Assembly: GCF_900996235.1 (NCBI RefSeq)
Contig: NZ_CAAJGM010000241.1
Location: 216,003-280,002 of the forward strand
Source: Paraburkholderia sp. BCC1885
Lineage (GTDB): Bacteria > Pseudomonadota > Gammaproteobacteria > Burkholderiales > Burkholderiaceae
DNA: 64,000 nt
Reading direction: 5' to 3'
Shown here: positions 51,567-60,655 of the stretch, piece by piece
How the letters are laid out: every line of letters begins with the position of its first letter
Numbering within the stretch: position 1 is the first letter of the stretch
Made by a program: the position numbers and the translations under genes
The notes under the pieces: model-generated
Told to the model about the DNA's origin: nothing
Seen by the model: only the letters and a program-made list of their open reading frames with translations
Database searches by the model: none

Positions 51567-52643
51567 TCAGTCGAGCCTGCGTCCACTCTCCGTGTCGAAC
51601 AGGTGAATGTGCCCGGCCGGCAGGCGCAGCGCCACACGTTGACCAGGCTCGATCGCCGAGCGCTGGCGCGTCGTCACGCACCACGTACTGCCGCCGATTT
51701 TCCCGTACAGATGCGTCTCGGCGCCGGTCGGTTCCACGACTTCGACTTCCATGGAGACGCCATCCGGCGACGCCAGCGTTTCGATATGCTCGGGCCGAAT
51801 GCCGAGCGTCACCTTCGCGCCGGTTTTAGCGGAAGCCGGCGCCTGCGACAAGGCGATCTCACTGCTATCCGCCAGTTTCAGCACCAGTCCGCCGGCCCCA
51901 CTCACGAGCACGCCTTCCACGAAATTCATCGAAGGCGAGCCGAGGAAACTGGCCACAAACAGATTCGCAGGGCGATCGTACAAATCCAGCGGACGGCCGA
52001 TCTGCTCGATACGGCCCGCGTTCATCACGACAATGCGGTCCGCCATTGTCATCGCCTCGATCTGATCGTGCGTGACGTAGATCACCGTATTCTTCAGGCG
52101 TTGATGCAGCGCCTTGATCTCCGTGCGCATCTGCACGCGCAGCTTGGCATCCAGATTCGATAGCGGTTCGTCGAACAGGAACAGCGACGGCTCGCGCACC
52201 ACCGCGCGGCCCATCGCCACACGCTGACGCTGGCCGCCGGAAAGCGCGCGAGGCAGGCGGTCGAGGTAACTGCCGAGATTGAGCATTTTCGCTGCGGCTT
52301 CGATGCGCGGCTTGAAGCTGCTGGACGATTCCTTGCGAATCCGCGGTCCGAACGCAATATTTTCGTACACCGAAAGATGTGGATACAGCGCGTAGCTCTG
52401 GAACACCATGGAGATATTGCGCTGCTGCGGCGCGAGCGTGTTGGCGCGCGTGCCGCCGATCATCAGATCGCCGCCGCTGATCTCTTCGAGCCCCGCCACC
52501 ATGCGCATCAGCGTGCTCTTGCCGCACCCCGACGGCCCGACCAGCACGACGAATTCGCCGTCGTCGATGTTGAGGTCGATGCCATGCACCACCTGGGTGT
52601 CGCCGTAACGCTTGAAAATGCCGCTCAGTTGCACTGCTGCCAT
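51567..52643 (-). CDS. Carbohydrate ABC transporter ATPase (UgpC/MalK type)
   Basis: 358 residues. Walker A GPSGCGKST, signature ALSGGQRQ, Walker B LFLFDEPLSNLD, switch His YVTHD, then a C-terminal TOBE/MalK-like regulatory domain (TLGIRPEHIE). It should energise the two permeases encoded on the opposite strand at 55232-56964. It lies 56 bp after the dehydrogenase gene and 75 bp before the RpiR gene in one operon. Confidence 0.92.
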   Translation of the reverse strand: MAAVQLSGIFKRYGDTQVVHGIDLNIDDGEFVVLVGPSGCGKSTLMRMVAGLEEISGGDLMIGGTRANTLAPQQRNISMVFQSYALYPHLSVYENIAFGPRIRKESSSSFKPRIEAAAKMLNLGSYLDRLPRALSGGQRQRVAMGRAVVREPSLFLFDEPLSNLDAKLRVQMRTEIKALHQRLKNTVIYVTHDQIEAMTMADRIVVMNAGRIEQIGRPLDLYDRPANLFVASFLGSPSMNFVEGVLVSGAGGLVLKLADSSEIALSQAPASAKTGAKVTLGIRPEHIETLASPDGVSMEVEVVEPTGAETHLYGKIGGSTWCVTTRQRSAIEPGQRVALRLPAGHIHLFDTESGRRLD

Positions 52644-52699
52644 GCTGTCCTCATCGTCGTCCGGTGCCGCCGCCGCGCGGGTGCACCACGTTCACTGGT

Positions 52700-53473
52700 T
52701 CAAAGCGTCTCGAGCGTCAATTCCTCGGCCATCAGCCGGTTGCCCGCCATCAGGCCGCCGTCGACCGGCAGGGCTACGCCGGTGATCACACGCGCCATCG
52801 GCGAAGCGAGAAACTGCACGGCGTCGGCAATATCGTCCGGCGTGGCGAAGTCGCGCAGCGGATAGTATTTCTTCAGGTTTTCGAAGACCTGCGGGTTCTT
52901 GTCGACCCGTGCCTGCCAGGCTTTCGTCTTCACGGTCCCAGGACACACAATGTTGGCGCGAATGCCATGCTTGCCCAATTCCAGCGCCAGCGCCTTGGTA
53001 TAGCTGATCAGGCCGGCCTTTGCCGCGCTATACGCCGGATGACCGAGCGAGGCGAGGCCGTTCACCGAGCCGATCAGCACCAGCACACCCTGCTGGCGTT
53101 CGATCATCGAGGCGCGCACGGCTTCCACCGTGTGATAGGTGCCGTTCAGGTTCAGGTGGACGTCGCGGTGCCAGCTGGCGACATCGGTTGTGGCCAGCGT
53201 CAGCCCTTTGGCGCCGCCCGCGTTGGCGACCAGCACGTCCACCGGTCCGCGCAGCTTGACGGCCTGAGCAACCGCCTGTTGCACCGCCGCGGCGTCCGCG
53301 AGGTCGGCCACTACCGGCGTGACGTGCTGCGCGCCCAGCCCGGCAGCCAGCGCATCGAGCGCCGCCGGGTCGAGGTCGAGCGCCAGCACGCTGTCGCCCA
53401 GTTCGACGAAGCGCCGGCACAGCGCGCTGCCAATCCCGCCACAGGCACCGGTCACCAAAACCACTCGATTCAT
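52700..53473 (-). CDS. Short-chain dehydrogenase of the carbohydrate locus
   Basis: 257 residues from the ATG at 53473, preceded by GGTGGAG. TGACGGIG near residue 8, NAGG, GSVNG and YSAAK are the SDR elements, with a PVDGG ending. Its place as first gene of the ATPase-RpiR operon suggests oxidation of the imported sugar or polyol. The sugar is not identified. Confidence 0.88.
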   Translation of the reverse strand: MNRVVLVTGACGGIGSALCRRFVELGDSVLALDLDPAALDALAAGLGAQHVTPVVADLADAAAVQQAVAQAVKLRGPVDVLVANAGGAKGLTLATTDVASWHRDVHLNLNGTYHTVEAVRASMIERQQGVLVLIGSVNGLASLGHPAYSAAKAGLISYTKALALELGKHGIRANIVCPGTVKTKAWQARVDKNPQVFENLKKYYPLRDFATPDDIADAVQFLASPMARVITGVALPVDGGLMAGNRLMAEELTLETL

Positions 53474-53865
53474 ATCCGCTCCACCGTTTTTGCTACCCGC
53501 CCGGCTTGCCGGCACCGCGCCGAAACCACCGGTCAAACGCTCTCAGGTTCCTCTCCAAAGGCTTCGCGTGCTGTAAATTTCCAACACAGCCTACCTGCGA
53601 CGCATATCTGACGCTTCGCCGACACGCGCCGCACCCGCCTTCGCACCGCACAAAATACGCCTTCTTTACAGCATCTTATGCAAAAAAGGCTCCAAGAAAA
53701 AATATCGTAGACCCTACGTGACAACATTTTTTTACTCCTGTAGGATTTTTTCAAACAATTTGATAACCCAGCAGCCGGCGACGGCGGCAGACCACCCCCC
53801 ATCGTCGTTGGATGGGACCGGAGTAAGCGCTAAAGCGCTAACTCCGATCGACACAGGAGAGAGAA
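53474..53865. promoter_or_regulatory. Divergent control region of the carbohydrate ABC locus
   Basis: 392 bp without a gene, AT-rich between 53640 and 53770. CGTAG-ACC-CTACG (53706-53718) is a perfect inverted repeat suited to an operator, perhaps for the RpiR protein. TCCT-GT-AGGA (53736-53745) is a second palindrome followed by a T run. AGCGCT occurs twice, 2 bp apart, around 53825-53838, just before the binding-protein ribosome site (CAGGAGAGAG). Confidence 0.5.
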
Positions 53866-55098
53866 ATGTCGTTGCAAGCCCGTGCTTCCTTCGCGCTCGG
53901 CAAGATTGCCGTAGCGCTCGCGTGTGCAGGAATGGCCGTAGCGGCGCATGCCGACACGGTCCGCGTCACCGTCGCCCATTACAGCGACGCGACCGCGCCG
54001 TACTTCGAGAAAGTGGCCCAGGACTTCGAAAAGGCCAATCCCGGCACGACCATCAAGATCGAAGACGTCAGTTGGGACACGCTGCAACAAAAGCTGCAAA
54101 CGGACATTACCGGCGGCGCCAACGCCGACCTGGCGATTGTCGGCACGCGCTGGCTGCTGGACTTCGTGAAGGACGACGTGGCTGAGCCGCTCGACGGCTA
54201 CATGGACACGAGCTTCAAGAGCCGCTTCATCGGCCCGTTCCTCGCCCCGGGAGAAATCAACGGCAAGATCTACGGTTTGCCGATCGCCGCTTCGGCTCGC
54301 GCGCTGTACTACAACAAGGATCTGCTGGCGAAGGTCGGTTATCCGAACGGCCCGAAGACGTGGAATGACGTGATCGACGCGTCGAAGAAGCTGAAGGCGC
54401 AGGGCATTGCCGGCTTCGGTCTGCAAGGCAAGGAAATCGAAACGGACGTCTATTTCTACTACGCGCTGTGGAGTTACGGCGGCGACGTGGTGGGTAAGGA
54501 CGGCAAGGCTGCCTTCAATTCGCCGGCTGGCGTGAAGGCCGCGACGCTCTACAAGACGATGATCGACGAAGGTCTGACGGAACCGGGCGTGACGGGCTAT
54601 AGCCGTGAAGACGTGCAGAACCTGTTCAAGCAGGGCCGGGTGGCGATGGTGATCTCGGCGCCGTTCCTTTCCAAGCAGATTGCGAAGGAAGCGCCGAACC
54701 TGAAATACGGCATCGATCCGATCCCGATGGGCACGAAGAACGCCACCTATGCCGTGACGGATTCGATCGTGATGTTCAAGAACTCGAAGGTGAAGAAGAG
54801 CGCCTGGAAGTTCCTCGATTATCTGTTCACGAAAGAACCGCGCGTGAAGTTCACCAGCACGGAAGGTTTCCTGCCGACCACCAAGGCCGAAGCAACCGAC
54901 CCGGCGTTCGACAATCCTGATACGAAGGCATTCATCGCGCTGCTGCCGAGCGCGAAGTTCGCTCCGACCATCACGGGTTGGGAAGACACCGCCAAGGCCG
55001 TCTCGGACGCAATGCAGTCGATCTACCTCGGTAAGGCCCAGCCGGCAGCCGCGCTCAACGCCGCAGCCGACAAGGCAAACGAATCGCTTGGCAAGTAA
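53866..55098 (+). CDS. Periplasmic carbohydrate-binding protein (family 1)
   Basis: 410 residues; GGAGAGAG precedes the ATG. The Sec signal peptide ends near AHA-D (about residue 27). The mature protein is a MalE/UgpB-like family 1 binding protein: TVRVTVAHYSDATAPYF at the start, GLPIAASARALYYNKDLL in the hinge region and GRVAMVISAPFL later. It captures a sugar or polyol and feeds the two permeases downstream. First gene of the plus-strand operon. Confidence 0.92.
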   Translation: MSLQARASFALGKIAVALACAGMAVAAHADTVRVTVAHYSDATAPYFEKVAQDFEKANPGTTIKIEDVSWDTLQQKLQTDITGGANADLAIVGTRWLLDFVKDDVAEPLDGYMDTSFKSRFIGPFLAPGEINGKIYGLPIAASARALYYNKDLLAKVGYPNGPKTWNDVIDASKKLKAQGIAGFGLQGKEIETDVYFYYALWSYGGDVVGKDGKAAFNSPAGVKAATLYKTMIDEGLTEPGVTGYSREDVQNLFKQGRVAMVISAPFLSKQIAKEAPNLKYGIDPIPMGTKNATYAVTDSIVMFKNSKVKKSAWKFLDYLFTKEPRVKFTSTEGFLPTTKAEATDPAFDNPDTKAFIALLPSAKFAPTITGWEDTAKAVSDAMQSIYLGKAQPAAALNAAADKANESLGK

Positions 55099-55231
55099 TG
55101 CCAGGATAGTTGCTAACGCAACCCTGTAGACCGGCGCGCGCTACTGCCAACTGGCGGCGCGCGCCGTGTTGTACCCGGCCCATCCCGTTGCGCCAGCTCA
55201 GAAGCCAGGCGCAACTTACGATCGAGCACGC

Positions 55232-56122
55232 ATGAGCCGTCCTGCTTCCCCGCGCCTGTCGGCGCCCTGGTTGCTGATTGCGCCGAGTCTGATACTCGCG
55301 CTGTTTATCATCAGCTATCCGATTTTCAACATCGTGTATCAGTCGCTGCACGATGTGTCGCGCTTTGGCGCGATCCGCGACTTCACCGGCCTGAAGAATT
55401 TCTATACCGTCTTTGCCGATCCGGAATTTCTGGGCGCATTGCGGCGCACGATCTATTGGACCTTTTTCGTGGTGGGCGGCACCGTGCTGATCTCGGTGCC
55501 GGTCGCCCTGATCCTTAATCAGGACTTCTATGGACGAGGTGTCGCGCGCACCATCGTCATGCTGCCCTGGTCCGTTTCGCTGACGATGACCGCCGTGGTA
55601 TGGCGCTGGGCTTTCAACGACGACTACGGCATGGTCAACGTCACGCTGCATCGACTGGGCCTGATCGACGGACCCATCCATTGGCTTGCCACGCCGGAAC
55701 TGGCCTTTCCGGTGGAGATCGGCGTCGGCATCCTGGTGTCCATCCCATTCACGGTGACGATTCTGCTGGGCGGCCTGTCGTCCGTGCCGGGCGATATCTA
55801 CGAAGCGGCCCGCATCGACGGCGCGAGTGCGTGGCAACAGTTCCGCAAGCTGACGCTGCCTCTGCTCAAGCCCTTCGTCAACATGGCGATCCTGCTCAAT
55901 GTGATCTACGTGTTCAACTCGTTTCCGATTATCTGGGTCATGACGCAAGGCGGCCCGGATGAAAGCACGCACATTCTCGTGACCTATCTATACGAAGTCG
56001 GCTTCAGGCTTGGACGTCCCGGTCAGGCGGCGGCGGTGTCGCTGATCATGCTGGTAATGCTGTTTGTGTTTTCGATGCTGTATCTGCGCATGCAGCCGTC
56101 GAAAGAAGGAGAAGGCACATGA
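55232..56122 (+). CDS. Carbohydrate ABC permease 1 (MalF/UgpA type)
   Basis: 296 residues from the ATG at 55232; GAGCACGC precedes it. Six membrane helices. The EAA coupling motif is EAARIDGASAWQQFRKLTLPLL. It pairs with the following permease, whose start codon overlaps its stop codon (ATGA), for coupled synthesis of the heterodimer. Confidence 0.9.
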   Translation: MSRPASPRLSAPWLLIAPSLILALFIISYPIFNIVYQSLHDVSRFGAIRDFTGLKNFYTVFADPEFLGALRRTIYWTFFVVGGTVLISVPVALILNQDFYGRGVARTIVMLPWSVSLTMTAVVWRWAFNDDYGMVNVTLHRLGLIDGPIHWLATPELAFPVEIGVGILVSIPFTVTILLGGLSSVPGDIYEAARIDGASAWQQFRKLTLPLLKPFVNMAILLNVIYVFNSFPIIWVMTQGGPDESTHILVTYLYEVGFRLGRPGQAAAVSLIMLVMLFVFSMLYLRMQPSKEGEGT

Positions 56123-56964
56123 GCCTCAAGATGAAACGCACGCTGTGGTGCTGGCTCGCGCTGTCTCCGCTGATCGTCCTCGTGCTGTTCCCGTTTGCCA
56201 TCATGCTGTTTACCGCGCTCAAGCCGGCGAACGAAGTGTTCGTTTATCCGGCGCGCTGGCTGCCGGTGCACTGGCAATGGAGCAACTTTGCCGACATGTG
56301 GGAAGCCGCCAACTTTGGCGTAGCCTTGCGCAACAGCGTGGTGATCAGCCTGCTTTCGATGGCGCTCGCGTTGGCCGTCAGCCTGCCCGCGGCTTATGCG
56401 CTGGCGCGCTTCCCGTTCAAGGGACGCGGCCTGTATCGCCAGTTCCTGCTCGTCACGCAGATGCTGTCGCCTATCCTGCTGGTGGTCGGGCTGTTTCGCC
56501 TTGCCGCGATGATTCCCTATGGCGACGGCAACCTGGTGGATTCGAAGCTCGCCGTGATCGTCTCGTATGCGGCATTCAACATTGCGTTCGCGGTGTGGAT
56601 GCTGTCGTCGTACTTTCAGACCGTGCCGCGCGATCTCGAAGAATCCGCGTGGCTCGAAGGCTGCGGACGCGCCAAGGCCGTGTTCAAGGTGTTTTTGCCG
56701 CTGGCCGTGCCGGCGATCGTGGTCACCGCGATCTTCACGTTCATCAACGCGTGGAACGAGTTTGCGGTGGTTTATACGCTGATCCGCTCGCCGGAAAACA
56801 AGACGCTGACCGTGCAGGTCACGGATATGGTGGCCGGCAAATACGTCGTCGAATGGCACCTGGTGATGGCCGCGACCTTGTGTGCCACGCTGCCGGTTTC
56901 GGTGGTGTTCGCATGGCTGCAGCGCTATCTGGTGAAGGGCCTGGCTTTAGGAGCGGTGAAGTAA
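56119..56964 (+). CDS. Carbohydrate ABC permease 2 (MalG/UgpE type)
   Basis: 281 residues, six membrane helices. EAA motif: EESAWLEGCGRAKAVFKVFLPL. FNIAFAVWMLSSYFQTVPRDL precedes it as in MalG-like proteins. It starts within the stop codon of permease 1. The operon ends here; the convergent kinase gene begins 31 bp downstream. Confidence 0.9.
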   Translation: MSLKMKRTLWCWLALSPLIVLVLFPFAIMLFTALKPANEVFVYPARWLPVHWQWSNFADMWEAANFGVALRNSVVISLLSMALALAVSLPAAYALARFPFKGRGLYRQFLLVTQMLSPILLVVGLFRLAAMIPYGDGNLVDSKLAVIVSYAAFNIAFAVWMLSSYFQTVPRDLEESAWLEGCGRAKAVFKVFLPLAVPAIVVTAIFTFINAWNEFAVVYTLIRSPENKTLTVQVTDMVAGKYVVEWHLVMAATLCATLPVSVVFAWLQRYLVKGLALGAVK

Positions 56965-56995
56965 AACTCGCCCCTTGAACTGAACCCACCAGGAC

Positions 56996-58318
56996 TCAAC
57001 TCGCGTTCTTCAACACAAGCCGCGCTTCCAGGCCACCGCCAGCGCGGTTTTGCAACGACAGGCTGGCGTCCATCGCCAGCGCGAGTTGCCGCGCAATCGC
57101 GAGTCCAAGCCCCGTGCCGCCGGTGTGGCGATTGCGCGAGCCTTCGAGTCGCACAAAAGGTTCGAACACCGCTTCCAGCGATTCGTCAGGAATGCCAGGT
57201 CCGCGATCGAGCACCGAGATCGTCACGTGGCCGTCCTGCGCTTTAGCAACGGCAATCTGCGCCGCGCCACCGAATTTCAGCGCGTTATCCACGAGATTGC
57301 CGATGATGCGCCGCAACGCCTGGGGACGCGTCACCAATGCCGAGGCGACCTGCCCCTGCAACGCCACGTCCTTGCCCGCATCCAGATAATCGCAGACGAG
57401 GCTGTCCAATAGCGCATCGGGATCGATACGCAGCGGCACCTCGCTCGCGCCGTGCATGGTGCGGGCGTAGGTCACGCCCTCCTTCACCATCGTTTCCATA
57501 TCATGCAGGTCCTGCTGCAGTTTTGCGCCCTGCACGTCGTCGTCCATCACGTCGACGCGCAAACGCATGCGCGTAATCGGCGTTTGCAAATCATGCGAAA
57601 TGGCCGCGAGAATCTGCAGGCGTTCGGTCATGTATAACTTCACGCGGTCGTGCATGGCATTGAAAGCGCGCGCCGCGCGAGCAACTTCGTCGGGGCCGTC
57701 TTCGGGCAGACGCTCGGCTTTCAGGTCCGGACCTAGCGTGTCGGCCGCGTGGGCCAACTGGCTTAACGGACGCGTCGCCAGCCGCACCGCCAGCCAGCAG
57801 CACGTACCCAGCACGATCAACTGCAGCGCCAGCACTACCGGTAGCCACGGCGACAAGGGTACGCCCGCCATCGGCCGGTAGTCGATGGTCAGCGGCGCGC
57901 CGTCGCTCAAACGCAAATGCACCTGTAGACGGGATGGGTCGCCGGGGACGGCATTCGCGGTCAATGCATAGCGCTTGCCGATACCGTCTTCTATCGATTG
58001 CGCCACCCGCGCCGACAACTCCGCATTCGGCTGCTCCGCGCCTGCGACGCCCGGCCCGAGAATGAAGCGATACGTGCGCCGCTCCAGACGCGGCAGCCAT
58101 TCGGCACGCTCGTTGGGCGGCAGATGATCGAGCAGCGCAACGGAGCTGGTCACCTCGCGCTCGATGTAGCCCACCATCACATTGTTCATGGTCTGGTTGC
58201 GCTCGGTCAGAGTGAGCCAGACCGACATGGTCTGCGCCAGCGCGAGCCCCACGAACAGGATCAGCGCGAGTCGTGCAAACAGCGTGCGTGGCCAGTGCGG
58301 CCATGCATTGAGTTTCAT
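56996..58318 (-). CDS. EnvZ-like sensor histidine kinase
   Basis: 440 residues. Helices near 12-32 and 155-180 enclose a periplasmic domain of about 120 residues. HAMP follows, then H box AISHDLQTPITRMR, N box NLVDNALKFG, G1 DRGPGIPDE and G2 GGTGLGLAIA. Its start codon overlaps the regulator stop codon by four bases. The H-box context LQTPITR is EnvZ-type. Confidence 0.9.
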   Translation of the reverse strand: MKLNAWPHWPRTLFARLALILFVGLALAQTMSVWLTLTERNQTMNNVMVGYIEREVTSSVALLDHLPPNERAEWLPRLERRTYRFILGPGVAGAEQPNAELSARVAQSIEDGIGKRYALTANAVPGDPSRLQVHLRLSDGAPLTIDYRPMAGVPLSPWLPVVLALQLIVLGTCCWLAVRLATRPLSQLAHAADTLGPDLKAERLPEDGPDEVARAARAFNAMHDRVKLYMTERLQILAAISHDLQTPITRMRLRVDVMDDDVQGAKLQQDLHDMETMVKEGVTYARTMHGASEVPLRIDPDALLDSLVCDYLDAGKDVALQGQVASALVTRPQALRRIIGNLVDNALKFGGAAQIAVAKAQDGHVTISVLDRGPGIPDESLEAVFEPFVRLEGSRNRHTGGTGLGLAIARQLALAMDASLSLQNRAGGGLEARLVLKNAS

Positions 58319-59058
58319 GGATTGCCTTCGAGCATGGTCACGGCCGCCGAAAACACATAGCCTTCGCTGCGCAGCGTCTTGATGTAGCGCGGCTCGCGGG
58401 CGATGTCCTGCAGACGCTGGCGCAAGCGGCTAACCAGCAGATCGATCGACCGGTCGAACGGATCGGCCTGACGCCCTTGCGTCAGATTGAGCAACTGATC
58501 GCGCGTAAGCACGCGTTGCGGATGATCGAGGAACACGCGCAGCAGACGATATTCCGCGCCGCTGAGGGCAACCATGGTGCCTTCGGCGTCGAGCAGATGC
58601 CGAGCGACAGTGTCGAGCCGCCAGTCGCCGAAACCGATCATCGGCGCGGTTTCCGTCACCTGCATGCCCGGCGGCAGCATGCGCGCGCGGCGCAGCACGG
58701 AGCGGATTCGCGCGAGCAGTTCGCGCACGGCGAACGGCTTGGCGAGGTAATCGTCGGCGCCCATCTCCAGCCCCACGATACGGTCCGTCTCCTCGCTGCG
58801 GGCGGTCAGCATCAGTACCGGAACCGCACGGAACTTGCCCGCGCGCAATTCGCGGCACAGCACGAGACCGTCTTCGCCTGGCAGCATGAGGTCGAGCACG
58901 ATAAGATCGGGCGCGCCCTGCTCCAGCACGGCACGCATCTGCCTTCCATTGGCGGCAAGCGAGACGCGCATGCCGTTCTTCTCGAGGTAACCGGCGATCA
59001 GTTCGCGAATGCCGCGATCGTCGTCGACGATCAGCACGTGGTCGATGGTTTCCATCAT
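58315..59058 (-). CDS. OmpR-type response regulator
   Basis: 247 residues (246 from the second Met). Complete receiver: acidic VDDD, phospho-acceptor Asp56 in LIVLDLMLPGEDG, Lys in DDYLAKPF. Winged helix: DRSIDLLVSRLRQRL...IKTLRSEGYVF. GAGGAATG precedes the start. A 54-residue membrane protein gene ends 4 bp upstream on the same strand, and the kinase follows with overlap, so the three probably form one unit. Confidence 0.92.
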   Translation of the reverse strand: MMETIDHVLIVDDDRGIRELIAGYLEKNGMRVSLAANGRQMRAVLEQGAPDLIVLDLMLPGEDGLVLCRELRAGKFRAVPVLMLTARSEETDRIVGLEMGADDYLAKPFAVRELLARIRSVLRRARMLPPGMQVTETAPMIGFGDWRLDTVARHLLDAEGTMVALSGAEYRLLRVFLDHPQRVLTRDQLLNLTQGRQADPFDRSIDLLVSRLRQRLQDIAREPRYIKTLRSEGYVFSAAVTMLEGNP

Positions 59059-59062
59059 GCGA

Positions 59063-59227
59063 TCATTCCTCGCGGCGTGTGAGACGCACCCGGCTCACGT
59101 TGACGAGCGAACACTGAAGCGGATGCGCCATTTCCGCCGCGAATCCGCCCGCCAGAATGACCAGCATGGCGAGCAGCCGGCGAGCCGGCGCAAGGGCCGC
59201 GGCGGCCTGTTTTGGTCGGGTCGTCAT
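59063..59227 (-). CDS. Small membrane protein ahead of the two-component operon
   Basis: 54 residues from the ATG at 59227, preceded by GTGGAGCG. A basic N terminus, one hydrophobic helix (LLAMLVILAGGFAAEMA) and a short polar tail with one Cys. A longer frame to 59368 exists but has no comparable ribosome site. It ends 4 bp before the response-regulator start, tight enough for coupling. It might be an accessory to the kinase; this is inference from position only. Confidence 0.5.
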   Translation of the reverse strand: MTTRPKQAAAALAPARRLLAMLVILAGGFAAEMAHPLQCSLVNVSRVRLTRREE

Positions 59228-59401
59228 GAAGCGCTCCACGGTAGTCACGACTGCTTTATAGCGCAGTTCGCGGAGCGCTTTGTATCCCAGTGTATCCGGA
59301 GCTTCGCCCGACACATAACATTGCACCGGTAAGGCGCAAAAGGCGTCGTCAGGCCACGTTTCGTTCAACGTGGCCCGGAAACGATGCGCCAGGCGCGTGC
59401 G

Positions 59402-59689
59402 TCACACGCCTTCGACGAGAACGGCGCGATAGCGCGATCCCTTGAAGCGATGCTGCGCGGCTTCCTGATACTCCGGGCTGTCATACCACGCACGCGCTTC
59501 CGCAGTGGACGGAAACTCCACGATCACCACCCCCTCCGGCGCGTCGCCCTCCAGCACCTGCTGCGGCCCATAGGCGGCGAGAATCTTGACCGGACGGTTC
59601 TTGAAGGTGGGGCCTACCTTGCTGGTATAGATGTCGAGCTCCGCCTGGTCCTGCGTGCTCTCCCGCGTGAAGACAATATAAGTCGCCAT
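59402..59689 (-). CDS. DUF1330-family protein
   Basis: 95 residues from the ATG at 59689, set by AGGAGCG upstream. A ferredoxin-like dimeric alpha/beta-barrel fold is expected: ATYIVFTRE at strand 1, VEGD-like LEGDAPEGVVIVEFPS in the middle and WYDSPEYQEAAQHR in the last helix, as in DUF1330 members. These are small cytosolic proteins of mostly unknown activity. It is divergent from the secreted protein gene at 59803. Confidence 0.85.
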   Translation of the reverse strand: MATYIVFTRESTQDQAELDIYTSKVGPTFKNRPVKILAAYGPQQVLEGDAPEGVVIVEFPSTAEARAWYDSPEYQEAAQHRFKGSRYRAVLVEGV

Positions 59690-59802
59690 GATGTACGCTC
59701 CTGCCGTGCTGTGAAAGTGCGTTAGATGATGCCACGAAGAGCGGCTTTGCGTCGGCTCCGCGGCCATTGCGATAGACTGCTGCCATACCGGAGAGCGCCA
59801 CT

Positions 59803-60630
59803 GTGTCCACCCTGCAATTCAGGCTTGTTTGCTTCAAGATGGCTTGCGCTTTCGCCTGCGCGTCGGGCGCGTCAGGTGTGTCGGCTGCGGCTTACGCAGC
59901 ATCGCCCGCGTCTGCGTCCGCCGCCAGTTCCGTCAACGCCGCGAGCCAGCCGGTGAGCACGGCCACCACGGAGATCCTGTCGGTGCGGCCTGTGGTGGGT
60001 GACGACCCCATTGCCATCCGCGATACGCTGGCAAAACACAGCATCCACGGCAATGCACCGTCATTGCGCGACCGCATTCGCGCACTGCTTCCTTTGCGCA
60101 AGTCGTCGCACAATCTCGACCTCACCAAAGCCAGTCTCGATCATGCACTCGTGTTCGTGGTACCGGTCGGCTACGGTGTGCTGTACCGCTCGAACACGCA
60201 CGTGCTGACGGTCGACGCCGATCTCGCCAGCGAGGACACCCCTGGCGCAATCCTGCTGAAGAAAACGGTGACCGGGCCGGATGGCCGTGGACTGACGGTG
60301 GCCGCGGAAGCCAAGGCGAAGGGATATGTCCAGCAGATCGATCTCATCGGACTCAAGCTCGACGAAACCAGCAAGACGAAGATTCGCGGACACCTCACGA
60401 TCTCGCCGGCGATGTTCGCCAAAGTGGATGGCGACTTCGCCATTGCGCTGATCTGCAATCTGACGCCACCGTATCTGAACGATCAGCGCACGCACACCGA
60501 TCCGACCGACGAAGAACCGACCGACATCACCACCCGAACCTCGACCCTTTACACCGAGATTCAGGCGGTCTGGCTGATCAGCCCGCAGACGGGCACCGTG
60601 TTGGCGAAAAACCTGCATTTGTCGGATTGA
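59803..60630 (+). CDS. Secreted hypothetical protein (275 residues)
   Basis: A GTG at 59803 with CCGGAGAGCG before it is the best start; an ATG at residue 13 is an alternative. An Ala/Ser-rich export signal ends around residues 30-40. The mature protein has two beta-rich stretches (HALVFVVPVGYGVLYRSNTHVLTV and IDLIGLKLDETSKTKIRGHL, each quoted in part) and a Thr/Asp-rich segment. No Cys pair, lipobox or catalytic motif of a known family was recognised. It is convergent with cheV. Confidence 0.7.
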   Translation: MSTLQFRLVCFKMACAFACASGASGVSAAAYAASPASASAASSVNAASQPVSTATTEILSVRPVVGDDPIAIRDTLAKHSIHGNAPSLRDRIRALLPLRKSSHNLDLTKASLDHALVFVVPVGYGVLYRSNTHVLTVDADLASEDTPGAILLKKTVTGPDGRGLTVAAEAKAKGYVQQIDLIGLKLDETSKTKIRGHLTISPAMFAKVDGDFAIALICNLTPPYLNDQRTHTDPTDEEPTDITTRTSTLYTEIQAVWLISPQTGTVLAKNLHLSD

Positions 60631-60655
60631 TGCGGCGCCGCGCGAGCGGCACGCT

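Noticed and set aside
59228..59368. Longer start for the small protein ahead of the response regulator
   Set aside because: Extra residues have no signal or domain, and GTGGAGCG is placed for the ATG at 59227.
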